The notes: generated by a model from the letters alone, not told the origin. A stretch of 58,939 nucleotides of DNA from Bradyrhizobium centrolobii (GCF_001641635.1 NZ_LUUB01000094.1:1-58939); one strand, 5' to 3'; positions 1 through 7,462 are shown, counted from the stretch's first letter. Numbers and translations: made by a program.

Positions 1-245
1 GGCTTCACCAATTGCGGCGCGATCAGCTTGGCCGTGTGCCCCAGCTTGCCAAGCTCTCGCGCCAGGTGGTGAGCAGCCCCGCAGGCCTCGATCGCCACCA
101 CCGTCGGCGGCAGCTTGGCAAAAAACGCCAGCATCGCCTTGCGGCTCAGCCGCTTGCGAAGCACGACCGATTCCGATGCATCAACCCCATGCAATTGAAA
201 AATATACTTCGACGTATCCATCCCAATGCGGATAATCTGGCTCAC
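1..245 (-). CDS. IS110-family transposase, N-terminal part (cut by window edge)
   Basis: Reading the minus strand from a GTG at 245 gives an open frame of 81 complete codons that runs off the window. It starts VSQIIRIGMDTSKYIFQLHG and later shows AIEACGAAHHLAREL and KLIAPQLVKP. The GMDTSK segment (first acidic residue of the DEDD nuclease) and the IEACG segment are typical of the N-terminal DEDD domain of IS110/IS1111 transposases, which cut and join DNA with an RNA guide and leave no classical inverted repeats. The ATG nine codons in (GMDTSK) is another possible start. The serine-recombinase-like C-terminal half would lie outside the window, so I cannot say whether the element is intact. The non-coding end of the element lies rightward of 245, probably to about 310, but its boundary cannot be fixed. 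Confidence 0.85.
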   Translation of the reverse strand, partial: MSQIIRIGMDTSKYIFQLHGVDASESVVLRKRLSRKAMLAFFAKLPPTVVAIEACGAAHHLARELGKLGHTAKLIAPQLVK

Positions 246-460
246 GGACGGCTCCTGCGAATGAGTTTCTGACAACCTCATTCTGGCACACTGATGCCGT
301 AGGGGGCCGTCCACACCATCAACCGCGGAATCTATCGAGCGCGGTTGGCATGAGTACCGAACAACTAATCTTCGCCAAACTACTCCCTGGGGTTATGGGT
401 CCCGGCCTTCGCCGGGACGACGTTGGGGAGATGATGTGCATTCTGCCTCGACAGACACCG

Positions 461-540
461 TCATTTGCGAGCGTAGCGAAGCAATCCAGACTGTCGCCGC
501 GGAAAGACTCTGGATTGCTTCGCTGCGCTCGCAATGACGG
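461..540. repeat. Long palindromic intergenic repeat
   Basis: The two arms (about 461-490 and 511-540) read GCGAGCGTAGCGAAGCAATC and GATTGCTTCGCTGCGCTCGC, complementary with one mismatch, around a short centre containing CGCCGCGG. As RNA it would form a long hairpin. Such elements are frequent between genes in Bradyrhizobium and relatives (memory). Confidence 0.8.
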
Positions 541-569
541 AGTACGGGGTAACTACATCCATCACTCTT

Positions 570-703
570 GTGTCCCGGACGCGCTGCAACGCGTCGGCGT
601 TGCGGCGCAGAGCCGGGACCCAGAATACCGCGCAGACCACTGCCGCGTGGGCCCCGGCTCTGCAGCGCATCACTTCGTGCTGCGCTGCGTCCGGGGCACG
701 AGA
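570..703. repeat. Inverted pair of a CCCGGAC...GCCGGGACC repeat
   Basis: One copy at 570-623 (GTCCCGGACGCG ... GAGCCGGGACCCAG) faces a second copy in opposite orientation at 649-703 (GGCCCCGGCTCTGC ... GTCCGGGGCACGAG), with about 25 bases between. Each copy is itself partly self-complementary. The same repeat occurs twice more, at 3127-3180 and 3549-3603, again as an inverted pair. Confidence 0.75.
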
Positions 704-740
704 CGTTTCCTTGAACGGGCACACCCTCGCATTCTCGCGG

Positions 741-1260
741 CGCGTTTCGCCCGAGCTTTGCTTCGTCGCCTCACCCTCAATGAAAGAGGGCGCAGGGAAG
801 ACCGGGAGCCGGCTGGCTCCGATGGCCGCCTGTGCACCAAAATGTGCGTGTGCTTAAGCACAGGCGGAGAAACCACAGGGCAACCGGAGACATCCCGGCC
901 TTCCCTGCGCGATGGTTGGAACGGCTTATGTCGCGCTCTCCCCGGGGAGCGATGCACTATTGCCCCCGTCACCTTGCGGATGGCTGATGCGCGTGTCCGG
1001 TTGGATCGTCACATCACCGCAAGACTTGGCGCACAGGCTCCGGGCGCCAGGACCACACGTTTTTGCCGTACGCTGATCGCACCGGTCGTGTGCGCGACGC
1101 CTCCGCTCACGGTTGCCCGCCCTGCGAAGGCCTTCGCGCCGATGCTGCCAGCGTCCACCGCCGTCCGGCCCGCGTGTCGTGACGATCGCGATACGCCCAC
1201 TCTTCCTTGGGCCGGAGTGAGGCGAAACATACGATAATTCCGAATTTCGGTAAAGTGAAA
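741..1260. repeat. Probable dispersed non-coding repeat block
   Basis: This half-kilobase has no supported gene. Its conceptual translation contains the segment LCTKMCVCLSTGGETTGQPE, which I recall seeing in many small, dubious 'hypothetical proteins' of Bradyrhizobium, suggesting a repeated DNA block rather than a protein. An imperfect hairpin CCGCCTGTGC / GCACAGGCGG lies at about 827-870. The identification rests on memory. Confidence 0.35.
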
Positions 1261-1340
1261 TATCTTTGCACCGGCGAGTTGACCCAGCGCTCGTGTGCTT
1301 TGCCCGTCGGGCAGCGCAAGGTCTTGTAGCGCAAGGTCTT

Positions 1341-1420
1341 CCCGGATGGAGCGAAGCGCAATCCGGAGGCTTTGGCGAAAGGGAGGCCGAAGTCCCGGAT
1401 TTCGCTCCGCTTCATCCGGG
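1341..1420. repeat. Imperfect palindromic repeat
   Basis: Arms CCCGGATGGAGCGAAGCG (1341-1358) and CGCTCCGCTTCATCCGGG (1403-1420) are near-complementary, with an inner AATCCGGA. It lies just upstream of the ArgE gene and inside an open frame that extends that gene to 1266, which is one reason to reject the longer frame. Confidence 0.65.
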
Positions 1421-1529
1421 CGACGAGCTGCATCCGACCCACCGTCTTGATTTGCTCATCGGACCGCGGGGTTGGTATGGTGTGTGCAAGCCGCCTCAGC
1501 CTCCGCAATCCCCTGACCAGACCTGGAAA

Positions 1530-2702
1530 ATGCCAAGTTCAAGACCCGATCGTATCCGCAAACTCCTCGCCGACCTCGTCGCCTTCGACACCGTCAGCGA
1601 TCGTTCCAACCTGCCCTTGATCGCCCATATCGAGAGCTACCTCGCCTCACTCGGCGTCAGGTTTGAGCGCATCGTCGATGAGACCGGGCAGAAGGCTTCG
1701 CTGTGGGTCACGATCGGACCGGAGGATCGCCCCGGCCTGGTGCTGTCGGGACATACCGACGTGGTGCCTGTCGTTGGGCAGAACTGGAGCCACGATCCAT
1801 TCAAGCTGGTCGAGCGCGACGGCAGGCTCTACGGCCGCGGCACCACCGACATGAAGGGATTTGTCGCCGTCTGCCTCGCCATGGTGCCGGAGATGCTGGA
1901 GGCGAAGCTGAAGACGCCGATCCATCTTGCGATCTCCTATGACGAGGAAATCGGCTGCGTCGGCGTGCGGCCGATGCTCGGCGAGGTCGCGAAGAAGAGG
2001 ATCAAGCCGCTCGGCTGCTTCGTCGGCGAGCCGACGCAGATGCAGGTCATCATCGGCCACAAGGGCAAGCATGGTGTGCGCGCGAGCTTCCGCGGGCTTG
2101 CCCGCCACTCCTCGATCGCGCCTGATGGCGTCAACGCGATCGAATATGCGGCCGAGCTGATCACCGAGATCCGCCGCCGCGCCGTGAAGCTCGCCAGCAA
2201 TGGTGCGCGTGACGATCTCTACGACGTCCCGCACACCACGCTGCTCACCAGCATCGTGCACGGCGGTGCTGCCCTCAACATCGTGCCCGATCACTGCACC
2301 GTGGAGTTCGAATGCCGCGGTATCGGCATCACCGAGTCAAAACAGGTGACGGACGCGATCATTGCCTGGGCCAGGGCCGAGCTCGAGCCGGCGATGAAGA
2401 CGAAGCATCCGGAATGCGGCATCGATTTCGAGGAGATCCTCGACTATCCCGCGCTCGACACTGCCGCTGACGCCGCCATCGTCACGCTGGCCAAAAGCCT
2501 CGCCGGGCGCAACGACCACGCCAAGGTCGCCTTCGGCACCGAGGCCGGCCTGTTCGTCAGCATGGCCGGCGTGCCGTCAGTGGTTATCGGGCCGGGATCG
2601 ATCGCGCAGGCGCACACACCGGACGAGTTCGTCGAGATGGCGGAGCTCATGAAGTGCGCGGGCTTCGTCGAGAAGCTGATCGCGCATTGTACGAAGGATT
2701 GA
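1530..2702 (+). CDS. argE: Acetylornithine deacetylase (ArgE), M20 peptidase family
   Basis: A 390-residue protein of the M20 metallohydrolase family, best matching acetylornithine deacetylase, which removes the acetyl group from N-acetylornithine to give ornithine in cytoplasmic arginine synthesis. Visible family signatures are SGHTDVVPV (first zinc-site His and Asp, about residues 70-78), YGRGTTDMKGF (bridging Asp), YDEEIGCVG (catalytic and ligand Glu pair), a GEPT turn, RHSS in the lid domain, FGTEAGLF and GPGSIAQAHTPDEF (last His ligand). Length is normal for ArgE. The frame stays open upstream to 1266, but that part translates repeat DNA. The ATG at 1530 gives the usual N-terminus, although no strong ribosome site precedes it. 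M20 members also include succinyl-diaminopimelate desuccinylase and related amidases, so exact substrate is inferred. It stands alone rather than in an arg operon. Confidence 0.88.
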   Translation: MPSSRPDRIRKLLADLVAFDTVSDRSNLPLIAHIESYLASLGVRFERIVDETGQKASLWVTIGPEDRPGLVLSGHTDVVPVVGQNWSHDPFKLVERDGRLYGRGTTDMKGFVAVCLAMVPEMLEAKLKTPIHLAISYDEEIGCVGVRPMLGEVAKKRIKPLGCFVGEPTQMQVIIGHKGKHGVRASFRGLARHSSIAPDGVNAIEYAAELITEIRRRAVKLASNGARDDLYDVPHTTLLTSIVHGGAALNIVPDHCTVEFECRGIGITESKQVTDAIIAWARAELEPAMKTKHPECGIDFEEILDYPALDTAADAAIVTLAKSLAGRNDHAKVAFGTEAGLFVSMAGVPSVVIGPGSIAQAHTPDEFVEMAELMKCAGFVEKLIAHCTKD

Positions 2703-2711
2703 AGCGCAGCA

Positions 2712-3059
2712 ATGAGCTGGGATCAATCCGAAGTAGTCGGTGCACGCCGATTGCTTCTCGAAACGGCCCGAGATCTGGTATCGGGGAGGACATCCCCAAT
2801 AGAAGGTGCGAGAATGATCGCGAAGTGCCGTTTCAAGGCGAAGCTTGAGGACGATCCTGACATTCTTCCCTTCGTTGGCATCGCTTCGGAGACTGAAACT
2901 CTTCCGCTTGGTAACGATCGAATTCACTGGCAGGCGCAAGCGTTGGCCGATCTACAGCGCACGCTTAACGAAGCGCAGAATTGGGCGCGCGAGGTTGGGA
3001 CCACCCACTGCCAAAATCTCTTGGCGCGCGAGGCATTTCTTCTACGTTGGCCCGATTAG
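2712..3059 (+). CDS. Conserved-looking protein of unknown function (115 aa)
   Basis: This starts 9 bases after the argE stop, so it may be cotranslated with it. The product is a small soluble protein without signal peptide or membrane segment: MSWDQSEVVGARRLLLETAR, then a segment SPIEGARMIAKCRF and FVGIASETETLPLG. The composition and the ordered alternation of helical stretches suggest a real protein. I have a vague memory of similar small proteins (SPIEGAR...FIGI-SETD-LP) scattered in Bradyrhizobium, without assigned function. The Shine-Dalgarno match is weak. Confidence 0.6.
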   Translation: MSWDQSEVVGARRLLLETARDLVSGRTSPIEGARMIAKCRFKAKLEDDPDILPFVGIASETETLPLGNDRIHWQAQALADLQRTLNEAQNWAREVGTTHCQNLLAREAFLLRWPD

Positions 3060-3126
3060 TTTGTAGGTCGAGCAACGCGAAGCGCGCCTACCACTTTTTC
3101 GGGCCGAGTCCGTGAAACGAAGATAT

Positions 3127-3180
3127 CGTGTCCCGGACGCGGTGCGGCACGAAGTGACGCGCCGCAGAGCCGGGACCCAG
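3127..3180. repeat. Left copy of the inverted repeat pair flanking the GIY-YIG gene
   Basis: It reads GTGTCCCGGACGCGGTGCGG ... CAGAGCCGGGACCCAG and is in the same family as 570-623. Its inverted partner is at 3549-3603. Both sit immediately outside the GIY-YIG gene. Confidence 0.75.
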
Positions 3181-3250
3181 AAGGATTGGCGCCACCGCTC
3201 AAATATGCAATCCTAGGTCGTGACGCTCGTCAACGCCAGTTGCATGGAAC

Positions 3251-3547
3251 ATGCCCTTCTTCGTGTACATCCTCGCGAGCAAGCGAAACGGCACTCTTTA
3301 TGTCGGGGTCACTAACGACCTCGCTCGCAGAATGACGGAGCACAAAGCCAAACTCATACCCGGCTTCACGCGTCAGTACGGTGTAACCTTGCTGGTCTAT
3401 TTCGAATCCTTCGATTCGGTGCTTGAGGCGCGCGCGCGCGAGCATTCGCTTAAGCGTTGGCGACGTGCGTGGAAGCTCAAACTAATCGAGCAACTCAATC
3501 CGAACTGGCGCGATCTTACGCACGAGTTGAATTCTCTAGCGACATAA
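3251..3547 (+). CDS. GIY-YIG nuclease superfamily protein (98 aa)
   Basis: A stand-alone GIY-YIG domain of the small UPF0213/YhbQ-like type. The start MPFFVYILASKRNGTLYVGV carries the VYIL and LYVGV strands that replace the literal GIY and YIG motifs, followed by TNDLARRMTEHK with the catalytic Arg, and EARAREHSLKRWRRAWKLKLI with the conserved Glu and basic helix. Family members are single-domain putative endonucleases whose cellular role is mostly unknown. It is a short free-standing gene flanked on both sides by inverted copies of the same intergenic repeat, which hints that the gene and repeats could have moved as a unit. The ATG at 3251 gives the standard N-terminus. Confidence 0.85.
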   Translation: MPFFVYILASKRNGTLYVGVTNDLARRMTEHKAKLIPGFTRQYGVTLLVYFESFDSVLEARAREHSLKRWRRAWKLKLIEQLNPNWRDLTHELNSLAT

Positions 3548-3548
3548 C

Positions 3549-3603
3549 TGGGTCCCGGCTCTGCGGTGCATCACTTCGTGCTGCACCGCGTCCGGGACAC
3601 GAG
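3549..3603. repeat. Right copy of the inverted repeat pair flanking the GIY-YIG gene
   Basis: It reads TGGGTCCCGGCTCTGCGGTG ... GCGTCCGGGACACGAG, the reverse complement type of 3127-3180. It begins 2 bases after the GIY-YIG stop codon. Confidence 0.75.
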
Positions 3604-3612
3604 AGGAGCGCA

Positions 3613-3640
3613 AGAAAAAAGCGCGGCCATCGGCCGCGCC
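3613..3640 (-). terminator. Intrinsic terminator of the phosphotransferase gene
   Basis: The stem GCGCGGCC (3621-3628) and GGCCGCGC (3632-3639) has a 3-base loop. On the minus strand it is followed by a run of six T (3615-3620). It lies 9 bases beyond the stop of the minus-strand gene at 3649. Confidence 0.85.
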
Positions 3641-3648
3641 TTCGTTCC

Positions 3649-4707
3649 CTAAACCGCGCCCGCCTTCTGCGCGTATTCCCATGATGCCTTCGACAGCGGC
3701 ACGGTGCGCTTGGCGGATTCGAGCGCCTTGGCGTTTGCGGCGGTGCCGTCGCGGATGCGGCCCGCGATACCCTGCGTGATGCCTGCGAGGCGGAAGAGAT
3801 TGTAGGAGAAGTACCAGTTGAGGTCCGGCACGCTCATCCTGGTGACGTTGCAATAGATCTGCGCCGCCTCTTCCAGGCTCGGGATGTTGAGCGCCTTGAG
3901 ATCGACGCCCTGCAATCCCGGCATGATCCACTGCATCAACAGATAGGTGAAGTCGGCCATGGGATCGCCGAGCGTCGACAGCTCCCAATCCAGCACGGCC
4001 TGCACGCGCGGTTCCGTCGCGTGGAAAATCATGTTGTCGAGGCGATAATCGCCGTGGACGATCGAGACGCGCGCCTGCTCCGGCACTGTCTTCGGCAGCC
4101 ACTCGGCGACCTTCTCGAACTCCGGAATGTGCTGCGTTTCGGACGCCCGGTACTGCTTGGTCCAGCGGTCGATCTGCCGCGCGAAATAATTGCCGGGCTT
4201 GCCGAAGTCGGCGAGGCCAATCGCGTTGGGATCGAACATGTGGAGCTTCGCAAGCGTCTCGATCTTGCTGGTGAAGATTTTCCGCCGCGCATCCGGATCC
4301 TGGCTCGGCAGCGTCGGATCCCAGAACACGCGGCCCTCCTCCATCGACATGATGTAGAAGGCAGCTCCAATGATGCTGTCGTCCTGGCACAGCGCATAGG
4401 CCCGCGCGACCGGAAAGCCCTGCTTGCCGAGGGCTGCGATCACCCGGTATTCGCGGTCGACCGCGTGCGCCGACGGCAGCAATTTGCCAAACGGCTTGCG
4501 GCGCATCACGTAGGAACGGTTCGGCGTGTCCAGGCGGTAGGTCGGGTTGGACTGACCGCCCCTGAACTGCAGGACGACCAGCGGGCCCTCATAGCCTTCG
4601 ACGTTCTCGCGCAGCCAGGCGTCGAGCCGCAGCTCGTCGAAACGATGCCGCTCCTCGACCGGCTTGGTGCCCGAGAACTCCTCGTCTTTCCTGACGCCGT
4701 CAGCCAC
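3649..4707 (-). CDS. Phosphotransferase family protein (APH-type kinase, ACAD10/11-linked)
   Basis: A 352-residue protein kinase-like fold enzyme of the aminoglycoside phosphotransferase family. Visible signatures are the nucleotide-binding start LVVLQFRGGQSNPTYRL, the catalytic loop SIVHGDYRLDNMIFH (Asp and Asn, about residues 210-224) and the metal-binding VLDWELSTLGDPMADF. Members with this GGQSNPT start are usually next to acyl-CoA dehydrogenases, as here. In Pseudomonas LvaA and in mammalian ACAD10/11 the kinase phosphorylates 4-hydroxyacyl-CoA so that the dehydrogenase partner can remove the phosphate. A similar hydroxyacyl-CoA role is therefore inferred; antibiotic resistance is unlikely. 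The gene lies downstream of the dehydrogenase, on the same strand, 133 bases away, and ends at a good intrinsic terminator. Confidence 0.85.
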   Translation of the reverse strand: MADGVRKDEEFSGTKPVEERHRFDELRLDAWLRENVEGYEGPLVVLQFRGGQSNPTYRLDTPNRSYVMRRKPFGKLLPSAHAVDREYRVIAALGKQGFPVARAYALCQDDSIIGAAFYIMSMEEGRVFWDPTLPSQDPDARRKIFTSKIETLAKLHMFDPNAIGLADFGKPGNYFARQIDRWTKQYRASETQHIPEFEKVAEWLPKTVPEQARVSIVHGDYRLDNMIFHATEPRVQAVLDWELSTLGDPMADFTYLLMQWIMPGLQGVDLKALNIPSLEEAAQIYCNVTRMSVPDLNWYFSYNLFRLAGITQGIAGRIRDGTAANAKALESAKRTVPLSKASWEYAQKAGAV

Positions 4708-4840
4708 GATGACGCTCCCTCTTCAGTCGGTGCATGATCCTAATCGGTAACCGCTGACGCACTTGCGTCAAGCGGTCATTCCGAATGCGGATCGTGCCCT
4801 GTCGTTTCTTCAAGTCGGGAGCACCACCGTGCTCTCCCGC

Positions 4841-6076
4841 TTAATGATTGGGAGAGTTTGCATACTTCCGGATCTCAAGTCTGGCAATGGCGCGATTGTG
4901 CACCTCGTCCGGGCCGTCGGCGAGCCGCAGCGTGCGGATGTGGGCGTAGTCCTTGGCAAGGCCCGCTTCGTCCGAGACGCCGGCGCCGCCAAAGGCCTGG
5001 ATCGCCTCGTCGATGATCTTCAGCGCCATGTTGGGGGCTGCGACCTTGATCATGGCGATCTCGGCCTGCGCGGTCTTGTTGCCGACCTTGTCCATCATGT
5101 CGGCGGCCTTGAGGCACAGCAGACGCGTCATCTCGATGTTGGTGCGGGCTTCGCCGATGCGCTGCTCCCACACCGAATGCTCGACGATCTTCTTGCCGAA
5201 CGCGGTGCGCGAGGCGAGCCGCTTCACCATCTTCTCCAGCGCCTCCTCGGCCTTGCCGATGGTGCGCATGCAGTGATGGATACGGCCCGGGCCGAGACGG
5301 CCCTGTGCGATCTCGAAGCCGCGGCCCTCCCCTAACAAGATGTTCTCCTTCGGCACCCGCACGTTCTCAAGCAGCACCTGGGCGTGCCCGTGCGGCGCAT
5401 CGTCGAAGCCGAACACCGGCAGCATCTTCTCGACCTTGATGCCAGGCGTGTCGAGCGGAACCAGGATCTGCGACTGCTGCTGATGCTTGGCCGCCTTGGG
5501 ATCGGTCTTGCCCATCAGGATCGCGATCTTGCAGCGGGGATCGCCAACGCCGGACGACCACCATTTGCGGCCGTTGATGACGTAGTGATCGCCGTCGCGC
5601 TCAATGCGGGTCTCGATGTTGGTCGCATCGGACGATGCGACCGCCGGTTCCGTCATCAGGAAGGCGGAGCGGATCTCGCCATCCATCAGCGGGCGCAGCC
5701 ATTTGCGCTTCTGCTCCTTGGAGCCGTAGCGGATGAACACTTCCATGTTGCCGGTGTCGGGCGCGGAACAGTTGAAGACTTCCGAGGCCCAGGAGATGTG
5801 GCCCATCTGCTCCGACAGCAGCGCGTATTCGAGATTGGTCAATCCCGCGCCGCGGAATTCATCGTCCTCATGCTCGGACGGCGGCATGAACATGTTCCAG
5901 AGGCCTTCGGCCTTCGCCTTCTTCTTGAGGTCTTCCAGGATCGGAATGACCTTCCAGCGGTCACCGCTCTTGTCCTGCTGGTCGTAGATCGGCACCGCCG
6001 GGCGCACGTGCTTGGTCATGAAGGACTGCACGCGATCGAGCCATTCCTTCTGCTTGGGCGACAGATCGAAATCCAT
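4841..6076 (-). CDS. Acyl-CoA dehydrogenase family protein (ACAD10/11-like)
   Basis: A 411-residue flavoprotein of the acyl-CoA dehydrogenase family. It begins MDFDLSPKQKEWLDRVQSFM, has the mid-domain segments FLMTEPAVASSDATNIET and YVINGRKWWSSGVGDPRCKI (FAD/acyl-binding beta domain), and ends with FGKKIVEHSVWEQRIGE, IQAFGGAGVSDEAGLAKDY and LADGPDEVHNRAIARLE, the usual C-terminal helical signatures. The ATG at 6076 is preceded by GAGGAG and matches family N-termini; a frame extension to 6202 is not needed. With the APH-type kinase next to it, it resembles the ACAD10/11 and Lva enzymes acting on 4-hydroxyacyl-CoA, although a plain long-chain dehydrogenase is also possible. A TetR-type regulator is divergent from it. 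Confidence 0.9.
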   Translation of the reverse strand: MDFDLSPKQKEWLDRVQSFMTKHVRPAVPIYDQQDKSGDRWKVIPILEDLKKKAKAEGLWNMFMPPSEHEDDEFRGAGLTNLEYALLSEQMGHISWASEVFNCSAPDTGNMEVFIRYGSKEQKRKWLRPLMDGEIRSAFLMTEPAVASSDATNIETRIERDGDHYVINGRKWWSSGVGDPRCKIAILMGKTDPKAAKHQQQSQILVPLDTPGIKVEKMLPVFGFDDAPHGHAQVLLENVRVPKENILLGEGRGFEIAQGRLGPGRIHHCMRTIGKAEEALEKMVKRLASRTAFGKKIVEHSVWEQRIGEARTNIEMTRLLCLKAADMMDKVGNKTAQAEIAMIKVAAPNMALKIIDEAIQAFGGAGVSDEAGLAKDYAHIRTLRLADGPDEVHNRAIARLEIRKYANSPNH

Positions 6077-6291
6077 GGGACGCTCCTCGTCTTCTTTGCA
6101 AAGCGGTTTTGCGCCGGACTGTCCTCCCGCCGTGCGCGACCAGCAAGCGCCATTCGGCGGCTTTGCGGATGCTGGTGGAACCATCGCCGCGGGCGGCAGC
6201 ATAATTCCATCAAGCGGATTGACTTTTCCCGGCCTTCAAACGATAGTTTCATACAACTGTTTGAATTGCAACCCTTGAGGCCCCGCCCTCG

Positions 6292-6381
6292 TCATTCCGG
6301 GGCGACGCGCCAGCGTCGAACCCGGAATCTCGAGATTGCGGCGCGAGATTCCGGGTTCGCGCTACGCGCGCCCCGGAATGA
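6292..6381. repeat. Nested palindromic intergenic repeat
   Basis: Outer arms TCATTCCGGGGCG (6292-6304) and CGCCCCGGAATGA (6369-6381), and inner arms AACCCGGAATCTCG and CGAGATTCCGGGTT, form two stacked inverted repeats. It occupies the divergent promoter region between the dehydrogenase and the TetR gene and ends 13 bases before the TetR start. Confidence 0.85.
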
Positions 6382-6394
6382 CGGAAAAAGAGCC

Positions 6395-7066
6395 ATGGCC
6401 AGCGATCACACCCGGTCCGCCATTCTCGCCGCCGCCGAACGGCTCTATGCCGATCGCGGCTTCGGCGACGTCACGCTGCGCGACATCGTCGCGGATGCCA
6501 ATGTCAACTTAGCTGCGGTGAACTATCATTTCGGCTCGAAGGACGAATTGATCGCGGAGCTGTTCGTGACGCGCTCGATCGCGACCAACCGCGAGCGCTT
6601 GCGCGAATTGAAGGCAGCGGAAGAACAAGGCGGCGGCCGCGCGCCGATCGAGGTGATCCTGCATGCACTCGTCGGCCCGACGCTGCGCGGCTGCCTCGGC
6701 CCTGAGAACCAGCGCTCGACCGCGGCGCGCTTCATGATCCGTGCCTCGATCGAATCCGTGCCGCCGATCCGCCGCATCAAGAACCGCGAGATCGACCATT
6801 TGCGGAAATTCGTCTCGGCGATGCGCAGGTCCCTGCCCGACCGCAGCGACGTCGAGATCTATTGGGGCCTGAATTTTGCGCTCGCGATGGCGCACCACAC
6901 CATCCGCGAGAGCGAGCGGCTGACCAAATTGTCCGAAGGCAAGTGCGACCTCGACGACGTTGAGGACGTGATCGCGCGCGTGGTCAGCGTCGCGACGATG
7001 GCGCTGACCGCCGGCAAGGCGGAGACCAGGCCCCCGGCGCGCGCGCTCGCACGCGACACGCGTTGA
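6395..7066 (+). CDS. TetR/AcrR family transcriptional regulator
   Basis: A 223-residue regulator with an N-terminal TetR helix-turn-helix: RSAILAAAERLYADRGFGDV, TLRDIVADANVNLAAVNYHF and GSKDELIAELF (about residues 7-60). The C-terminal part (IRRIKNREIDHLRKFVSAMR and beyond) is the ligand and dimer domain. The start at 6395 follows GGAAAAAGAG and gives a typical TetR N-terminus; the frame upstream of it translates a palindromic repeat and is rejected. It is divergent from the acyl-CoA dehydrogenase / phosphotransferase genes and convergent with the RidA gene (3 bases apart). It plausibly represses the dehydrogenase operon in response to an acyl-CoA, which is inference from position. I see no clear operator apart from the repeat itself. 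Confidence 0.9.
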   Translation: MASDHTRSAILAAAERLYADRGFGDVTLRDIVADANVNLAAVNYHFGSKDELIAELFVTRSIATNRERLRELKAAEEQGGGRAPIEVILHALVGPTLRGCLGPENQRSTAARFMIRASIESVPPIRRIKNREIDHLRKFVSAMRRSLPDRSDVEIYWGLNFALAMAHHTIRESERLTKLSEGKCDLDDVEDVIARVVSVATMALTAGKAETRPPARALARDTR

Positions 7067-7069
7067 ACC

Positions 7070-7462
7070 TCACACCATCGCGATGCAGTCGATCTCGATG
7101 TCGAAGGGACCGGTCCATTCGGGGATGCAGACGAAGATCCGCGCCGGCGGCTGCTCCGGGAAGTAGCGCGCATAGACGGCATTGAAGACGGCGAAGTGTT
7201 TGACCGAGGTGCAGTAGACGTTGCACTTCATGACGTCGTCGAGGCTCGCGCCCGCCGTCTGAAGGCACAGCTTCATCTGCTCCATGATGAGCTCGCTCTG
7301 CCGCTCGATCGGTGCCGCCGCGATCTCGCCCGTGTCGGGATCGAAGGGCGGCAGGCCGGAGACGAAGATCATGTTGCCGGCGCGCGTCACCGGCGAAGCC
7401 GGCGCCTTCCAGCGGTCGAGATAGGTCGAGATCGGTTCGACGCGGAGCGCTTCGCGTGTCAT
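7070..7462 (-). CDS. RidA/YjgF/Rid family protein
   Basis: A 130-residue Rid-fold protein. Visible are NMIFVSGLPPFDPDTGEI, QMKLCLQTAGASLDDVMKCN (the conserved LxxAGxSxxDVxKxxVY region) and PEQPPARIFVCIPEW, where family members carry the Arg of the active cleft. Canonical RidA hydrolyses reactive enamine/imine intermediates from PLP enzymes. Subgroup members outside RidA proper act in catabolic pathways, and this one ends FDIEIDCIAMV, so the exact substrate is open. The ATG at 7462 is chosen over an upstream one at 7483 because GAAGGTGG sits at the right distance. It is convergent with TetR. Confidence 0.85.
   Translation of the reverse strand: MTREALRVEPISTYLDRWKAPASPVTRAGNMIFVSGLPPFDPDTGEIAAAPIERQSELIMEQMKLCLQTAGASLDDVMKCNVYCTSVKHFAVFNAVYARYFPEQPPARIFVCIPEWTGPFDIEIDCIAMV

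Larger units (their letters stand above)
246..1529. other. Gene-poor, repeat-rich stretch
   Basis: No convincing gene lies between the transposase start and the ArgE start. The long plus-strand open frame over 350-1237 is composed of repeat sequence and has no family resemblance. The stretch holds the presumed end of the IS110 element (246 to about 310), a 26-base GGTCCCGGCC-type fragment near 389-420, a near-perfect 80-base palindrome (461-540), an inverted pair of a second repeat (570-703), a longer dispersed-looking block (741-1260) and a third palindrome (1341-1420). Confidence 0.6.

Noticed and set aside
350..1237. A 295-codon plus-strand open frame
   Set aside because: It runs through palindromic repeats and has no ribosome site or family likeness; treated as repeat DNA.
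1266..1529. N-terminal extension of the ArgE frame by 88 codons
   Set aside because: The extension translates a palindromic repeat; the ATG at 1530 gives the normal M20 family N-terminus.
246..1529. CRISPR array
   Set aside because: The repeats are inverted and unevenly spaced, with no regular direct repeats and spacers and no cas genes.
4818..4839. Terminator after the acyl-CoA dehydrogenase gene
   Set aside because: A bulged GGGAGCAC/GTGCTCTCCC hairpin is there, but without a T run, and the phosphotransferase gene follows on the same strand; read-through is more likely.
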